Positions 15,938 through 23,559 of a stretch of 64,000 nt of DNA are shown in pieces. The notes under the pieces are model-generated. The model had not been told where the DNA came from, searched no databases, and was given only the letters and a program-made list of their open reading frames with translations. Both the position numbers and the translations under genes were made by a program. Every line of letters starts with the position of its first letter. Positions within the stretch are counted from its first letter, which is position 1. Source of the stretch: Candidatus Dechloromonas phosphorivorans (lineage in GTDB: Bacteria > Pseudomonadota > Gammaproteobacteria > Burkholderiales > Rhodocyclaceae); assembly GCA_016721185.1 (NCBI GenBank), contig JADKIP010000005.1:173061-237060 (forward strand). The letters run 5' to 3'.

Positions 15938-16723
15938 TCACTCAATAGTGACTGCCTTTCTTGCCTGAAACACACCGGCCTGGCGTTGATGCTTGAGGCG
16001 GTAACTCTCCCCATTAATCGGCAAGATGCGTGCGTGGTGAAGGAGGCGATCCAGTAATGCTGCGGTTAGCGTGGCATCCTGTGCAAAGGTCGTATCCCAT
16101 TGCCCGAAGGGCAGATTACTGGTCACGATCAGTGAGCCTCGCTCGTAACGCGCAGCAATCACCTGGAAGAACAGATTGGCCTGTTCCCGGTTCATGGGCA
16201 GATAGCCGATTTCGTCAATGATCAGCAGCCGGTAGGCGCTGATTGCCCGATGCATGACCGTCTTGAGCTGGTTTTGCGCGTGCGCCACTGACAAGGTCAG
16301 CAGCAAGTCGGAGGCAGTGGTGAATCGGGTCTTGATGCCTGCCTGTGCTGCTCGATACCCCAACGCAATGGCGAGATGCGTTTTGCCGACACCGGAAGGG
16401 CCAACCAGCACCACGTTCTCATGGCGCTCAACAAAGCCCAGTCCAGCCAGTTCATCAATCTGACTCTTTTTAACGCCAGCGGCAAACTGGTAATCGAAAT
16501 CATCGAGGGTCTTGATCGCCGGGAAACCGGCCAGCCGAGTCAGCATGGTTTGCTTGCGTACCTGTCGGCCGGCGGCTTCCGTTCTCAACAGTCCTTCCAA
16601 GAAATCGCTGTAAGCTGTTTCTTTCTCAGCAGCCTCTTGGCTGGCCACAGCATAACCTTGGGCGACAAAGGGTAGGCTCAATGTTTCGCACAGGCTAAGC
16701 ATTCTCTCGTGCTGAAGATTCAT
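15938..16723 (-). CDS. istB: IS21-family helper ATPase IstB
   Basis: A 261-residue AAA+ ATPase that loads and activates the IstA transposase at target DNA. The Walker A is GPSGVGKTHLAIALG, the Walker B is LLIIDEIGYLPM, and sensor 1 is in IVTSNLPFGQWDTTF, followed by the DRLLHHARILPINGESYRL C-terminal signature. The reading frame is uninterrupted and of usual length. Its start overlaps the end of istA by 29 bases, the common coupling in this family. Confidence 0.93.
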   Translation of the reverse strand: MNLQHERMLSLCETLSLPFVAQGYAVASQEAAEKETAYSDFLEGLLRTEAAGRQVRKQTMLTRLAGFPAIKTLDDFDYQFAAGVKKSQIDELAGLGFVERHENVVLVGPSGVGKTHLAIALGYRAAQAGIKTRFTTASDLLLTLSVAHAQNQLKTVMHRAISAYRLLIIDEIGYLPMNREQANLFFQVIAARYERGSLIVTSNLPFGQWDTTFAQDATLTAALLDRLLHHARILPINGESYRLKHQRQAGVFQARKAVTIE

Positions 16724-17813
16724 GGTGCCACCTCAACCACGGCACGACACTGGGCCAGTAACTGTTCGGGACGGCCAGTGGGTGCTGTAACGGTGTCGCA
16801 GCCTCAATGTGCGCGGCGACTACTGCCGGACGAACCGCGACTGCATTTACGGAAGTGCCGACCACTGCTTGCGGTCGGGCCGCAGCGATGTCACCTCGCC
16901 AAGGCGCAGGAATCGCCTGAAGTTGGGCTTGCTCCTCCAGTAGTCGCTCACTCGGCTGGGTTTGGGTGGTGCCATGAATTCGCTCGTTAGCGACCTCCTT
17001 CAGCCACTGCCGAACCTCAACGTTGGCGGTGACTGAATCAAGTTGCAAACCGGCCTGCTTGAGCTTGGTGACCAGCGGAACGTAGAACGACCGGCGCAGG
17101 TAGCCATTGAAGCGCTCAACCTTGCCTTTGGTACGCGCCCGATAGGGGCGGCAGAGTTTGATGATAAAACCGCAGTGTTTGGCGTAGTCGAGAAAGCCGG
17201 CATGGTAACGATGCTCACCTGGCCCATCGACATCACGTTCGATAACGACGGTCTTCATGTTGTCGTAGAGAATGCGTCGGGAGACACCGCCCAGGGCGAT
17301 AAAGGCTTTCTGGTGGCAGTCGATCAGCGTACCGACTTTCATGTCGGTGACGAATTCGACGTAACTTGCCCGGCTGTAGCCGAGCGTGGCGCAGAAGGCG
17401 TAAAGGGGATCGCTCCCTTTGCGGAATTCAACCCAGTCGACTTGCATCTGCTCACCCGGCGCCGTTTCAAACCGAACGACGGGTTCGACCGGCAGCGTGG
17501 GCCTGACGCCACGCAGGAAGCGCCGTAATTGGCTCATCCCACCTTGATAGCCTTGGGCTGAAATCTCCCGGTGTAGAACGGTGGCCGGTATCCAGAGCGG
17601 TTGCGCCGCCGCTTGCCGCTCCCGCAGGTAGGTTTCATAGGGCGTCACTTTGGCTAACCGCTGCTTTTGTCGCTCGTATTTGGGCTTTATGCCGGACGCC
17701 AGATGACTGCGTACCGTATTGACCGCACAACCAACTTCCGCCGCTATGCGCCGTAGGCTGAAACCGTGCTTTCTTAATACCTCGATTTCCATATACACCT
17801 CGTTTGTGATCAC
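16695..17813 (-). CDS. istA: IS21-family transposase IstA
   Basis: A 372-residue IstA with an N-terminal helix-turn-helix (EVLRKHGFSLRRIAAEVGCAVNTVRSHL) and an rve/DDE catalytic domain: first aspartate in GEQMQVDWVEF, second in RILYDNMKTVV, glutamate in RARTKGKVERFNGYLRRSF. The length is short for IstA (often 400 or more) but no frameshift is seen. The C-terminal part is low in conserved sequence. With istB it forms a complete transposition module, so this IS21 may be mobile. Confidence 0.9.
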   Translation of the reverse strand: MITNEVYMEIEVLRKHGFSLRRIAAEVGCAVNTVRSHLASGIKPKYERQKQRLAKVTPYETYLRERQAAAQPLWIPATVLHREISAQGYQGGMSQLRRFLRGVRPTLPVEPVVRFETAPGEQMQVDWVEFRKGSDPLYAFCATLGYSRASYVEFVTDMKVGTLIDCHQKAFIALGGVSRRILYDNMKTVVIERDVDGPGEHRYHAGFLDYAKHCGFIIKLCRPYRARTKGKVERFNGYLRRSFYVPLVTKLKQAGLQLDSVTANVEVRQWLKEVANERIHGTTQTQPSERLLEEQAQLQAIPAPWRGDIAAARPQAVVGTSVNAVAVRPAVVAAHIEAATPLQHPLAVPNSYWPSVVPWLRWHHESSARENA

Positions 17814-17900
17814 CGGCGCCTTAAATCCGCCGATCTTCTCTCAATTCGGTGTATCAACTTTCAATCGCTGGTCTGTATCAATTTACATCCGCCGCTGACA

Positions 17901-18106
17901 CGGAACGTCGATCCGAAGCGGCCCCTCTTCAGTCAGCACGGTCTTACCACTGGCGCCGTTGCGGTGATTGCTGGCTTCGCCAGGCTTGTCGGCGCCGGGC
18001 AAGTAGCCGAGGTGATGACTGAGTTCCGCACTCAGTATGCGTTCGATCAGCGCCTTCTTGAACGCCATCGAGGCCGCATTGACCGCCTCGGCATCCATCG
18101 GGCCGG
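17901..18106 (-). pseudogene. IS256-family transposase, N-terminal fragment
   Basis: Read on the minus strand, MDAEAVNAASMAFKKALIERILSAELSHHLGY and NHRNGASGKTV...PLRIDVP match the N-terminus of IS256-type transposases (helix, LGY motif, then the NxRNGxxxKT stretch). It ends at the IS21 boundary at 17900; the rest of the gene, with the DDE residues, is gone. The fragment adjoins the 3' part of the IS3 orfB. Confidence 0.75.
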
Positions 18107-18412
18107 GGCAACCAGTACGCCAGCCATGCGTTTCAGGACAAGCTGAAGGAATACGGCATGGTCTGCTCAATGAGCCGCAAAGGAAATTGCTGGGACAACG
18201 CCCCCACTGAAAGCTGGTTCAACAGCTTCAAGAACGAATGGGTTCATGGCATTCGTTATGCCACCCATGCCAAAATGAAGGCCACCAGCTTTGAGTACAT
18301 CGAGGTGTTCTACAACCGGAAACGGCAGCATTCGACCTTGGGTTACAGATCACCGATTCAGTTCATGGAGAACTGGCTCAGTGAGCAACAGCAGGAAAAA
18401 CGGGTAGCATGA
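18107..18412 (+). pseudogene. IS3-family transposase OrfB, 3' fragment
   Basis: Resumes the orfB broken at 15173 with GNQYASHAFQDKLKEYGMV and carries the catalytic glutamate in DNAPTESWFNSFKNE, then the typical ending YNRKRQHSTLGYRSPIQFMENW. An internal ATG at 18158 could start a short protein, but without the first two catalytic residues it could not act as a transposase. Confidence 0.85.
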
Positions 18413-18494
18413 AACCCACCCTTTGGCAGACGAAATACAGGGGGAACCTCACTCACGCCTCACACACAGAAATTCTGACACCCCCAGATAGTGG

Positions 18495-18662
18495 TTAGCG
18501 CTGCGCATCCGGATTGGCAAAATAGAAATCAAGCGCCTCCTGCAAGTTCGCCACAGCCTCCTCCTTGGTCAACCCATCGGATACGATATCCAGCTCGATG
18601 CACTGCGCAATAAAAACGCCGTCCTCTGTATCGACCGTATAGTTAAGCTGAGTGGTCATCAT
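18495..18662 (-). CDS. Short HicB-like antitoxin-type protein (55 aa)
   Basis: A 55-residue frame beginning with two ATG codons (18657-18662) reads LNYTVDTEDGVFIAQCIELD, then DGLTKEEAVANLQEALDFYF. This is the HicB partial RNase-H-like fold (strand, strand, helix) found in HicB antitoxins. A HicA-type toxin is not seen on either side: to the left the IS-rich block begins 5 bases beyond the stop codon, to the right is a secreted protein. It may be a solitary HicB or the survivor of a pair whose toxin was removed by the insertion. Short solo HicB proteins of this length do exist. Confidence 0.65.
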   Translation of the reverse strand: MMTTQLNYTVDTEDGVFIAQCIELDIVSDGLTKEEAVANLQEALDFYFANPDAQR

Positions 18663-18663
18663 T

Positions 18664-18855
18664 TTAAGATTGCAGTAGTTTTTTACACCCGGAGTCCTCG
18701 AACGGACCCTTCACAATCACCCAGCCATCCCCAGGTAAAAATTGCGAACAAACTTCGTGGTCGGCTTCTTGGCTGTGCCACTTGTACCAAGGCGCTGGCC
18801 CGGCCCATAGCGTGGAAGCGAATAGTGCGACTGCGAAGAATACAAAGTGTTTCAT
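18664..18855 (-). CDS. Small secreted protein (63 aa)
   Basis: A 63-residue product with a clear signal peptide (MKHFVFFAVALFASTLWAG, cleavage probably after WAG) and a mature part of about 44 residues with two cysteines (VCSQFL and GCKK) that could form one disulphide. No family is recognised. It ends one base before the first ATG of the HicB-like gene, so the two may share a transcript. Confidence 0.5.
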   Translation of the reverse strand: MKHFVFFAVALFASTLWAGPAPWYKWHSQEADHEVCSQFLPGDGWVIVKGPFEDSGCKKLLQS

Positions 18856-19054
18856 GGCTTCACCTGAAAGTAGACCAATTCATTGAATACAGTGCCATGC
18901 TCGACTACCCCTAACAGAAAGCCAGTGCCAATAGGGCAGGGTCGTCCAGCAGGTTCACTAAAGCATAACCCGCCACCCGATTGGCCGATAACCAAAAATA
19001 ACTTGAAACTTCCAGCCACAAATCCCGCATCGGATTTCCGGAGCAGGGCTGCGG

Positions 19055-19303
19055 TTACTTGGTCGCTGGCTTTCTCCCTGGTGCAGCCGGCGGCGAGAAG
19101 CCCCTAATCCGGCACTGGATACCCTCTACCGCCACCCCCTGATTAAACCGAGTCACGCTGCATCGCGAAATCTCGCCTTGCTCCACCAGTTTGGATATCG
19201 AATCATGGACATCAGGCAAAGCAATACCCGTTGCCGCAGCAATTTCAGAATCAAGCAGTTGACCGTGTTTTTTCAAGTGCAGAAAAACGGATGAAGTATG
19301 CAT
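19055..19303 (-). CDS. Winged-helix-type small protein (82 aa)
   Basis: Start at 19301-19303 is supported by GAAAGGA seven bases upstream; the longer frame reaching 19627 is only an open extension. Residues 3-50 (SSVFLHLKKHGQLLDSEIAAATGIALPDVHDSISKLVEQGEI) fit a winged helix such as those of FaeA- or MarR-like regulators. The C-terminus is basic (PAAPGRKPATK), suggesting nucleic-acid binding. It stands alone between the secreted protein and the DUF4239 gene; target unknown. Confidence 0.55.
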   Translation of the reverse strand: MHTSSVFLHLKKHGQLLDSEIAAATGIALPDVHDSISKLVEQGEISRCSVTRFNQGVAVEGIQCRIRGFSPPAAPGRKPATK

Positions 19304-19389
19304 CGTAAATCCTTTCAGTAAATGAGAGCCATTGCCCATAAAAGAGTCATGGGGCCATCGTTGGCTCTCTGGTAAAACAGTCAATCTAT

Positions 19390-20199
19390 TTAACGGCGCA
19401 GACTGCCCGGCTGTGTGACTTGCGGGGGAAACGCTAGGAGAATCGGCGCAGGCGAAACTGACGAAGGTTGCTGGAACGGGTTTCCCTGGACCAACACAAT
19501 CGCTGCGGTAGGGGCTGCCGCCAAAGCAAAAAGCATGATTGCCACAAACGCCGCCCGGGCATTCTCCGCATGCACCACCGCAATCGAAATCAAGGTAAGA
19601 AAGCCCAGAAAAGCCATACCCAGCCATTTCAGCGGATTGATGTGAGTCTGGCTCAATCCAATCCGCAAATTACGCTCATCACGAATATCCATCGCCTTGC
19701 TCAACATCTGCGCCTGAACATTTCCCCCGGTCGCCTGAGCCAATTGGATGCTGGATAAAAGCCCGAGCAGGGTATCCCCTTTGGCATTCACGTCTGGGCT
19801 AATCCTCCGTTGAGCCAGTAAGGGCCATTCCGCCGCATTCGCCTGCGCATAGTCGGCCAGCGCTTCGTGAACGTTGCTCTGGAGCGGTTCGTCCAAATGA
19901 GTTGACAGCGCAATCAAACTTCGCAGGGCATCTGCCTCTTTATAAACCGCATTCATTGCCCGATCATGTGCATTCCAAGTGTCATTAGCCAGGAAAGCCA
20001 AGGTTAACCCAAACAGCACACCGATGATGTTGATAAAGGGCGGAGCGACCCCATGTAGTAAACGTACCCACTGGACCCACGGTGAACGGCGCATCACCCA
20101 ATGAATCAGAGCGACCGCGGCAAAAGTGCCCAGCACAGCAAACAGTGCATAGCCATAGTGATCGTAGGTATGCCAGCTCCCCAAGTTTATAACTCCCAC
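19390..20199 (-). CDS. Bestrophin-like (DUF4239) membrane protein
   Basis: A 269-residue inner-membrane protein with two membrane segments near the N-terminus (ALFAVLGTFAAVALIHWVM at about 18-36 and IIGVLFGLTLAFLA at about 58-71), a central soluble helical region of about 120 residues, and two more segments at about 191-235. This two-plus-two layout and the NDTWNAHDRAMNAVYKEADALRSL stretch after the second segment match the DUF4239 bestrophin-like family. The family's function in bacteria is not known; ion passage is suggested only by the fold. No operon partner is evident. Confidence 0.65.
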   Translation of the reverse strand: MGVINLGSWHTYDHYGYALFAVLGTFAAVALIHWVMRRSPWVQWVRLLHGVAPPFINIIGVLFGLTLAFLANDTWNAHDRAMNAVYKEADALRSLIALSTHLDEPLQSNVHEALADYAQANAAEWPLLAQRRISPDVNAKGDTLLGLLSSIQLAQATGGNVQAQMLSKAMDIRDERNLRIGLSQTHINPLKWLGMAFLGFLTLISIAVVHAENARAAFVAIMLFALAAAPTAAIVLVQGNPFQQPSSVSPAPILLAFPPQVTQPGSLRR

Positions 20200-20353
20200 A
20201 AATTGGAACGATCAGCAGCCAAATCAGGTCGTTGTCACGCCGGCTATTCAAGGCTACAAGCGGATAGCGGGTGCTATGATGAAATTCTCGTCGATCAGCA
20301 ATCGGGCAAACAATGAAAGCTGGCTACACCGTGGAAAAGCAGACCACACAAAG

Positions 20354-20382
20354 CAAAAAGCCCAACCGTGTGGATTGGGCTA
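20354..20382 (-). terminator. Terminator downstream of tRNA-Asn
   Basis: On the minus strand, AGCCCAA pairs with TTGGGCT across nine bases and is followed by TTTTTG. It lies about 15 bases beyond the tRNA's CCA end. Confidence 0.7.
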
Positions 20383-20396
20383 ATGGCTTTTTACTC

Positions 20397-20472
20397 TGGC
20401 TCCCCGACCTGGGCTCGAACCAGGGACCTACGGATTAACAGTCCGGCGCTCTACCAACTGAGCTATCGAGGA
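20397..20472 (-). tRNA. tRNA-Asn (anticodon GTT)
   Basis: On the reverse strand: acceptor TCCTCGA/TCGGGGA, D arm GCTCAGTTGGTAGAGC, anticodon loop CTGTTAA (anticodon GTT), T arm CCTGGTTCGAGCCCAGG, encoded CCA. Complete and typical. Confidence 0.95.
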
Positions 20473-20549
20473 ACAGAGGCCCACATTATAGGGGTCGATT
20501 TCTCTTGTGGCAAGCATTTTCTGACTTTTTATAAGAAAAATATTTAGGT

Positions 20550-22226
20550 ATGGATCTTGGGCTTGTTTATGTAAAGACGCCGACTGGCGATGAAGCAGTC
20601 AGGCAAAGTACGCATGTTGTTCAACGCAACCTTCGCATGGTTCTGGTTCAGGTTGATGGCAAGCTGAGCGTTGCTGAAATGGCGGTAAAAATTGGGAATG
20701 TGCAATTGGTTGAAGATGCACTACGGAAATTGGAGGAGGGGGGCTTCATTGCCCCAAGCCAAAATGGGGTATCCGTTTGGGAGGAGAGAGATCGGCAGGT
20801 GAGGGCGAGTCAGTCGCCAGCGCTATCCGAGTTCTCAACTTTTGCTGCGAAACCAAGTCCTGATGTCGAAACAGATTGCGCTAATCGCGTCATTAGAAGC
20901 TTTTTTTCGTTCAAGAAGCAGACTTTTCTTACATCGCAACGAATGGCGGATGGGGTTTCAATGCTCCACGCGTATGTTGAGCCCGAAATTCACGCTCCGA
21001 AGGAGATCCGTAGATACCTTTTATATAAACGTGTGCTGTTTGGTTTGATTGGTGTCTTTTGTTTTTTGCTGGGGCTCTCGTTTTTTTACCCTTACGCGAA
21101 GCTGGTGCCTGGCTTTGAGGTATCTGCTTCGCGTTTCCTGCAAACTCAGGTGCGTATTGGCCATATAGGTATGGCATTTTCACCGTGGCCACAACTAATT
21201 CTACGAGAGATTCGGTTGGGTGAGCGTGCAGAATCACGGATTGAGATGGTTCGGATCAACTCGCCATTCTCTTTATTAAGCCGGGGGTCGCAACGAATAT
21301 CGAGCATAGAAGTCTCCGGCGCAACAATTACGGCGAATCTTATCGCCGAGTTACCATTTTTCAAGGTGCGCGATAATTTCGCGAGTAGTGAAATAGTAAT
21401 TCAGGAAGTCAGGGTTAAGCAGAGTCAGGTTACGGTTCACGAGTTGGCGTTGCGTGATCTTTCGGGATTTATCCGCTTTAACTCGGATGGCTCGCTTGAA
21501 AATTCCTCATTTGAGGCGGTTGACCGCAGCATTCAACTCACTGTCGCGCCGGCTGCTGACGGGGTCGCATTAAAAATCAAGGGACGTGGCTGGAAGCCCT
21601 TTGATAATGCAATTTCTTTCGATGCTTTAGAAGCCGAAGGTTTGCTGCAAAAAGATAAATTGCTGATTCATGGTTTAGATACCACCGTGCTTGGTGGTCT
21701 TATTAAAGGAACTTGGTTATTCGACTGGAGCAAAGGACTGGTGATTGCCGGTGACGGTACGCTAACCCGACTCGATTGCCGCCAGGTTGGTCAGGTTTTT
21801 GCGCCATCGCTGAAACTTGAGGGCGACTTAGGTGGCAGATTGCATTTGAGAGCAAGCGGGGGTAATTGGGAGGGAATGTGGCAGAGTGTTGAGGCAACAC
21901 TTGATGCCGAGATAACTCGGGGTGTTTTCACGGGTATCGATTTAGGTGAAGCTGCTCGGAATGGTGAGGGATCTGTGTCTCGAGCTGGTTCGACAAAATT
22001 TGACCACTTACGGACGGCGGTGACGATTAAGCGACACCAGATCAGGGGGCGCAATCTTCAGTTGAGTGCCGGTCGGATGGGCGCGAGTGGTCAGTTTGTT
22101 GCAAGCAGAGGCCAGATGGTTGAGGGTTATTTGACGGTGGGGATTCAAACTTCGGTATCGACCCTGCGCATACCGGTCAGAATTTCCGGAACGTTGCCTA
22201 ATCTCGTCGTTACTGGCAGCAAATAA
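20550..22226 (+). CDS. AsmA-like periplasmic protein with cytoplasmic winged-helix-like N-terminus
   Basis: A 558-residue inner-membrane protein. Residues 1-70 (STHVVQRNLRMVLVQVDGKLSVAEMA, LVEDALRKLEEGGFIAP) form a small domain seen at the start of several Rhodocyclales proteins and resembling a winged helix. One membrane segment follows at about residues 166-188 (VLFGLIGVFCFLLGLSFFYPY). The rest (about 370 residues) is strand-rich with AsmA/DUF748-like repeats such as GATITANLIAELPF and LEGDLGGRLHLRASGG. AsmA-type proteins bridge the periplasm in lipid transfer. The combination with a cytoplasmic N-terminal domain is unusual. A terminator follows at once. Confidence 0.6.
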   Translation: MDLGLVYVKTPTGDEAVRQSTHVVQRNLRMVLVQVDGKLSVAEMAVKIGNVQLVEDALRKLEEGGFIAPSQNGVSVWEERDRQVRASQSPALSEFSTFAAKPSPDVETDCANRVIRSFFSFKKQTFLTSQRMADGVSMLHAYVEPEIHAPKEIRRYLLYKRVLFGLIGVFCFLLGLSFFYPYAKLVPGFEVSASRFLQTQVRIGHIGMAFSPWPQLILREIRLGERAESRIEMVRINSPFSLLSRGSQRISSIEVSGATITANLIAELPFFKVRDNFASSEIVIQEVRVKQSQVTVHELALRDLSGFIRFNSDGSLENSSFEAVDRSIQLTVAPAADGVALKIKGRGWKPFDNAISFDALEAEGLLQKDKLLIHGLDTTVLGGLIKGTWLFDWSKGLVIAGDGTLTRLDCRQVGQVFAPSLKLEGDLGGRLHLRASGGNWEGMWQSVEATLDAEITRGVFTGIDLGEAARNGEGSVSRAGSTKFDHLRTAVTIKRHQIRGRNLQLSAGRMGASGQFVASRGQMVEGYLTVGIQTSVSTLRIPVRISGTLPNLVVTGSK

Positions 22227-22229
22227 AAA

Positions 22230-22257
22230 GGGCGAGAACTTAGTCTCGCCCTTTTTT
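22230..22257 (+). terminator. Rho-independent terminator
   Basis: GGGCGAGA (22230-22237), loop ACTTAG, TCTCGCCC (22244-22251), then TTTTTT. The A-run before the stem lets it also serve the convergent tyrB gene. Confidence 0.85.
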
Positions 22258-22274
22258 GCATGCTGATCTACTAA

Positions 22275-23483
22275 TTAGCTCTTGGTAACGGCGGCAATTG
22301 CTTTGGCAACGTAATCAACATTCTTGGTGTTTAAAGCTGCCAAGCAGATACGGCCGGTCGACACTGCGTAAATGCCGAACTCGTCCTTCATCCGCTCTAC
22401 CTGAGCAGCGGTCAGGCCCGTGTAGGAGAACATGCCGCGCTGTTGAACCACAAAGGAAAAGTCTTGAGCAACACCTTGTGCCTTGATGGCATCGACTAAG
22501 CCTGTACGCATGGCGCGGATACGATCACGCATGCCACCGAGTTCGGTTTCCCACATCTGGCGCAGTTCCGGTGAGGAGAGAACGGCGGCGACCAACGCAC
22601 CACCGTGGATCGGTGGATTGGAGTAGTTGGTACGGATAACACGCTTAAGTTGCGACAGGACACGAGCGGACTCTTCTTTGCCAGCAGTAACGATGGACAA
22701 TGCGCCAACGCGCTCGCCGTAGAGCGAAAAGCTCTTGGAGAACGAGCTGGAAACGAAAAACTGCAGGCCGGAGGCGGAGAAGGCGCGAACAGCGACTGCA
22801 TCTGCATCAATCCCATCAGCAAAACCTTGGTAGGCCATATCAAGGAATGGAACCAGGCCACGTTCGCGGCAAAGTTCGACAACCTCTTGCCACTGGGCAT
22901 CAGAGAGATCTGCACCGGTTGGGTTGTGGCAACAGGCGTGCAGGATGATGACCGAGCCAGCAGGCAGGTTATTCAGGCAGGCCTTCATGCCTGTGAAGTT
23001 AACGCCGCGGGTGGTGGCATCGTAGTATGGGTAGTTTTCGACGACGAAACCGGCAGACTCAAATAGGGCGCGGTGATTTTCCCAGGATGGGTCGCTAATA
23101 TAGACCTTGGCATCCGGATTGAGGCGCTTCAAGTAGTCGGCACCAATCTTCAGCGCACCTGTGCCACCCAGTGCTTGAGCGGTGATAACCTGGCCTTTGG
23201 CGATCAGTTCGGAGTCGGCACCAAGTAATAGATTTTGGACGGCCTGGTTGTAGGCCGGTGCACCTTCGATCGGCTGGTAGCCGCGCGGCAAAGCTGCCTT
23301 CACGCGAGCCTCTTCAGCAATCTTGATTGCGCCAAGCAACGGAATCTTGCCGTTATCGTCAAAGTAGACACCGACGCCAAGGTTGACCTTGGTGCTACGG
23401 GTATCGGCGTTGAATGTTTCGTTCAGGCCGAGGATGGGGTCACGCGGGGCCATCTCAACCGCAGCAAAGATCGAAGAGGACAT
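22275..23483 (-). CDS. tyrB: Aromatic amino acid aminotransferase
   Basis: A 402-residue class I aminotransferase that transfers amino groups between aromatic amino acids (or aspartate) and 2-oxoglutarate with PLP. The PLP lysine is in SSSFSKSFSLYGERVG, the pyridine-contacting aspartate in FLDMAYQGF and a conserved CHNPTGAD stretch precedes it. Start at the ATG 23481-23483 (MSSSIFAAVEMAPRDPILGL) is chosen because GGAGAC lies eight bases upstream and homologues begin there; an open extension to 23582 is not used. Close similarity to AspC/TyrB makes exact substrate preference uncertain, so the symbol is the likelier of two. Divergent from uvrB. Confidence 0.9.
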   Translation of the reverse strand: MSSSIFAAVEMAPRDPILGLNETFNADTRSTKVNLGVGVYFDDNGKIPLLGAIKIAEEARVKAALPRGYQPIEGAPAYNQAVQNLLLGADSELIAKGQVITAQALGGTGALKIGADYLKRLNPDAKVYISDPSWENHRALFESAGFVVENYPYYDATTRGVNFTGMKACLNNLPAGSVIILHACCHNPTGADLSDAQWQEVVELCRERGLVPFLDMAYQGFADGIDADAVAVRAFSASGLQFFVSSSFSKSFSLYGERVGALSIVTAGKEESARVLSQLKRVIRTNYSNPPIHGGALVAAVLSSPELRQMWETELGGMRDRIRAMRTGLVDAIKAQGVAQDFSFVVQQRGMFSYTGLTAAQVERMKDEFGIYAVSTGRICLAALNTKNVDYVAKAIAAVTKS

Positions 23484-23559
23484 AAGGTCTCCATGAAATA
23501 ATAGAAATGTTGTCAGCGCAGCGCTTTTGCTGCGTGATGAAAAACCTGAGAATTTTAGC

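Larger units (their letters stand above)
15798..17900 (-). mobile_element. IS21-family element, complete
   Basis: Inverted ends begin TGTCAACGGCGG at 15798 and, read inward from 17900, TGTCAGCGGCGG; a further block (TAAAACTGACACAG against TAAATTGATACAG) matches inside each end. It contains overlapping istA and istB in the standard order. It lies between unrelated IS pieces (IS66 on the left, IS256 on the right), and the flanking bases do not form a target duplication, so the sequence next to it has been rearranged after insertion. Confidence 0.85.
14290..18451 (+). mobile_element. IS3-family element split by other insertion sequences
   Basis: The ends are inverted repeats: TGAGCTTCCCCC at 14290 and, read inward from 18451, TGAGGTTCCCCC, with a second matching block GTCTGCCAA about 22 bases in. 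OrfA is complete at the left; the 5' part of orfB stops at 15173 and its 3' part resumes at about 18107. Between them lie an IS66 remnant, a complete IS21 element and an IS256 remnant. About 60 bases of orfB appear to be lost at the junction. Clear target duplications for this element were not found. Confidence 0.75.

Noticed and set aside
23484..23559. LexA box upstream of uvrB
   Set aside because: No CTGT-N8-ACAG site could be found in the tyrB-uvrB gap, so SOS control cannot be claimed from this sequence.
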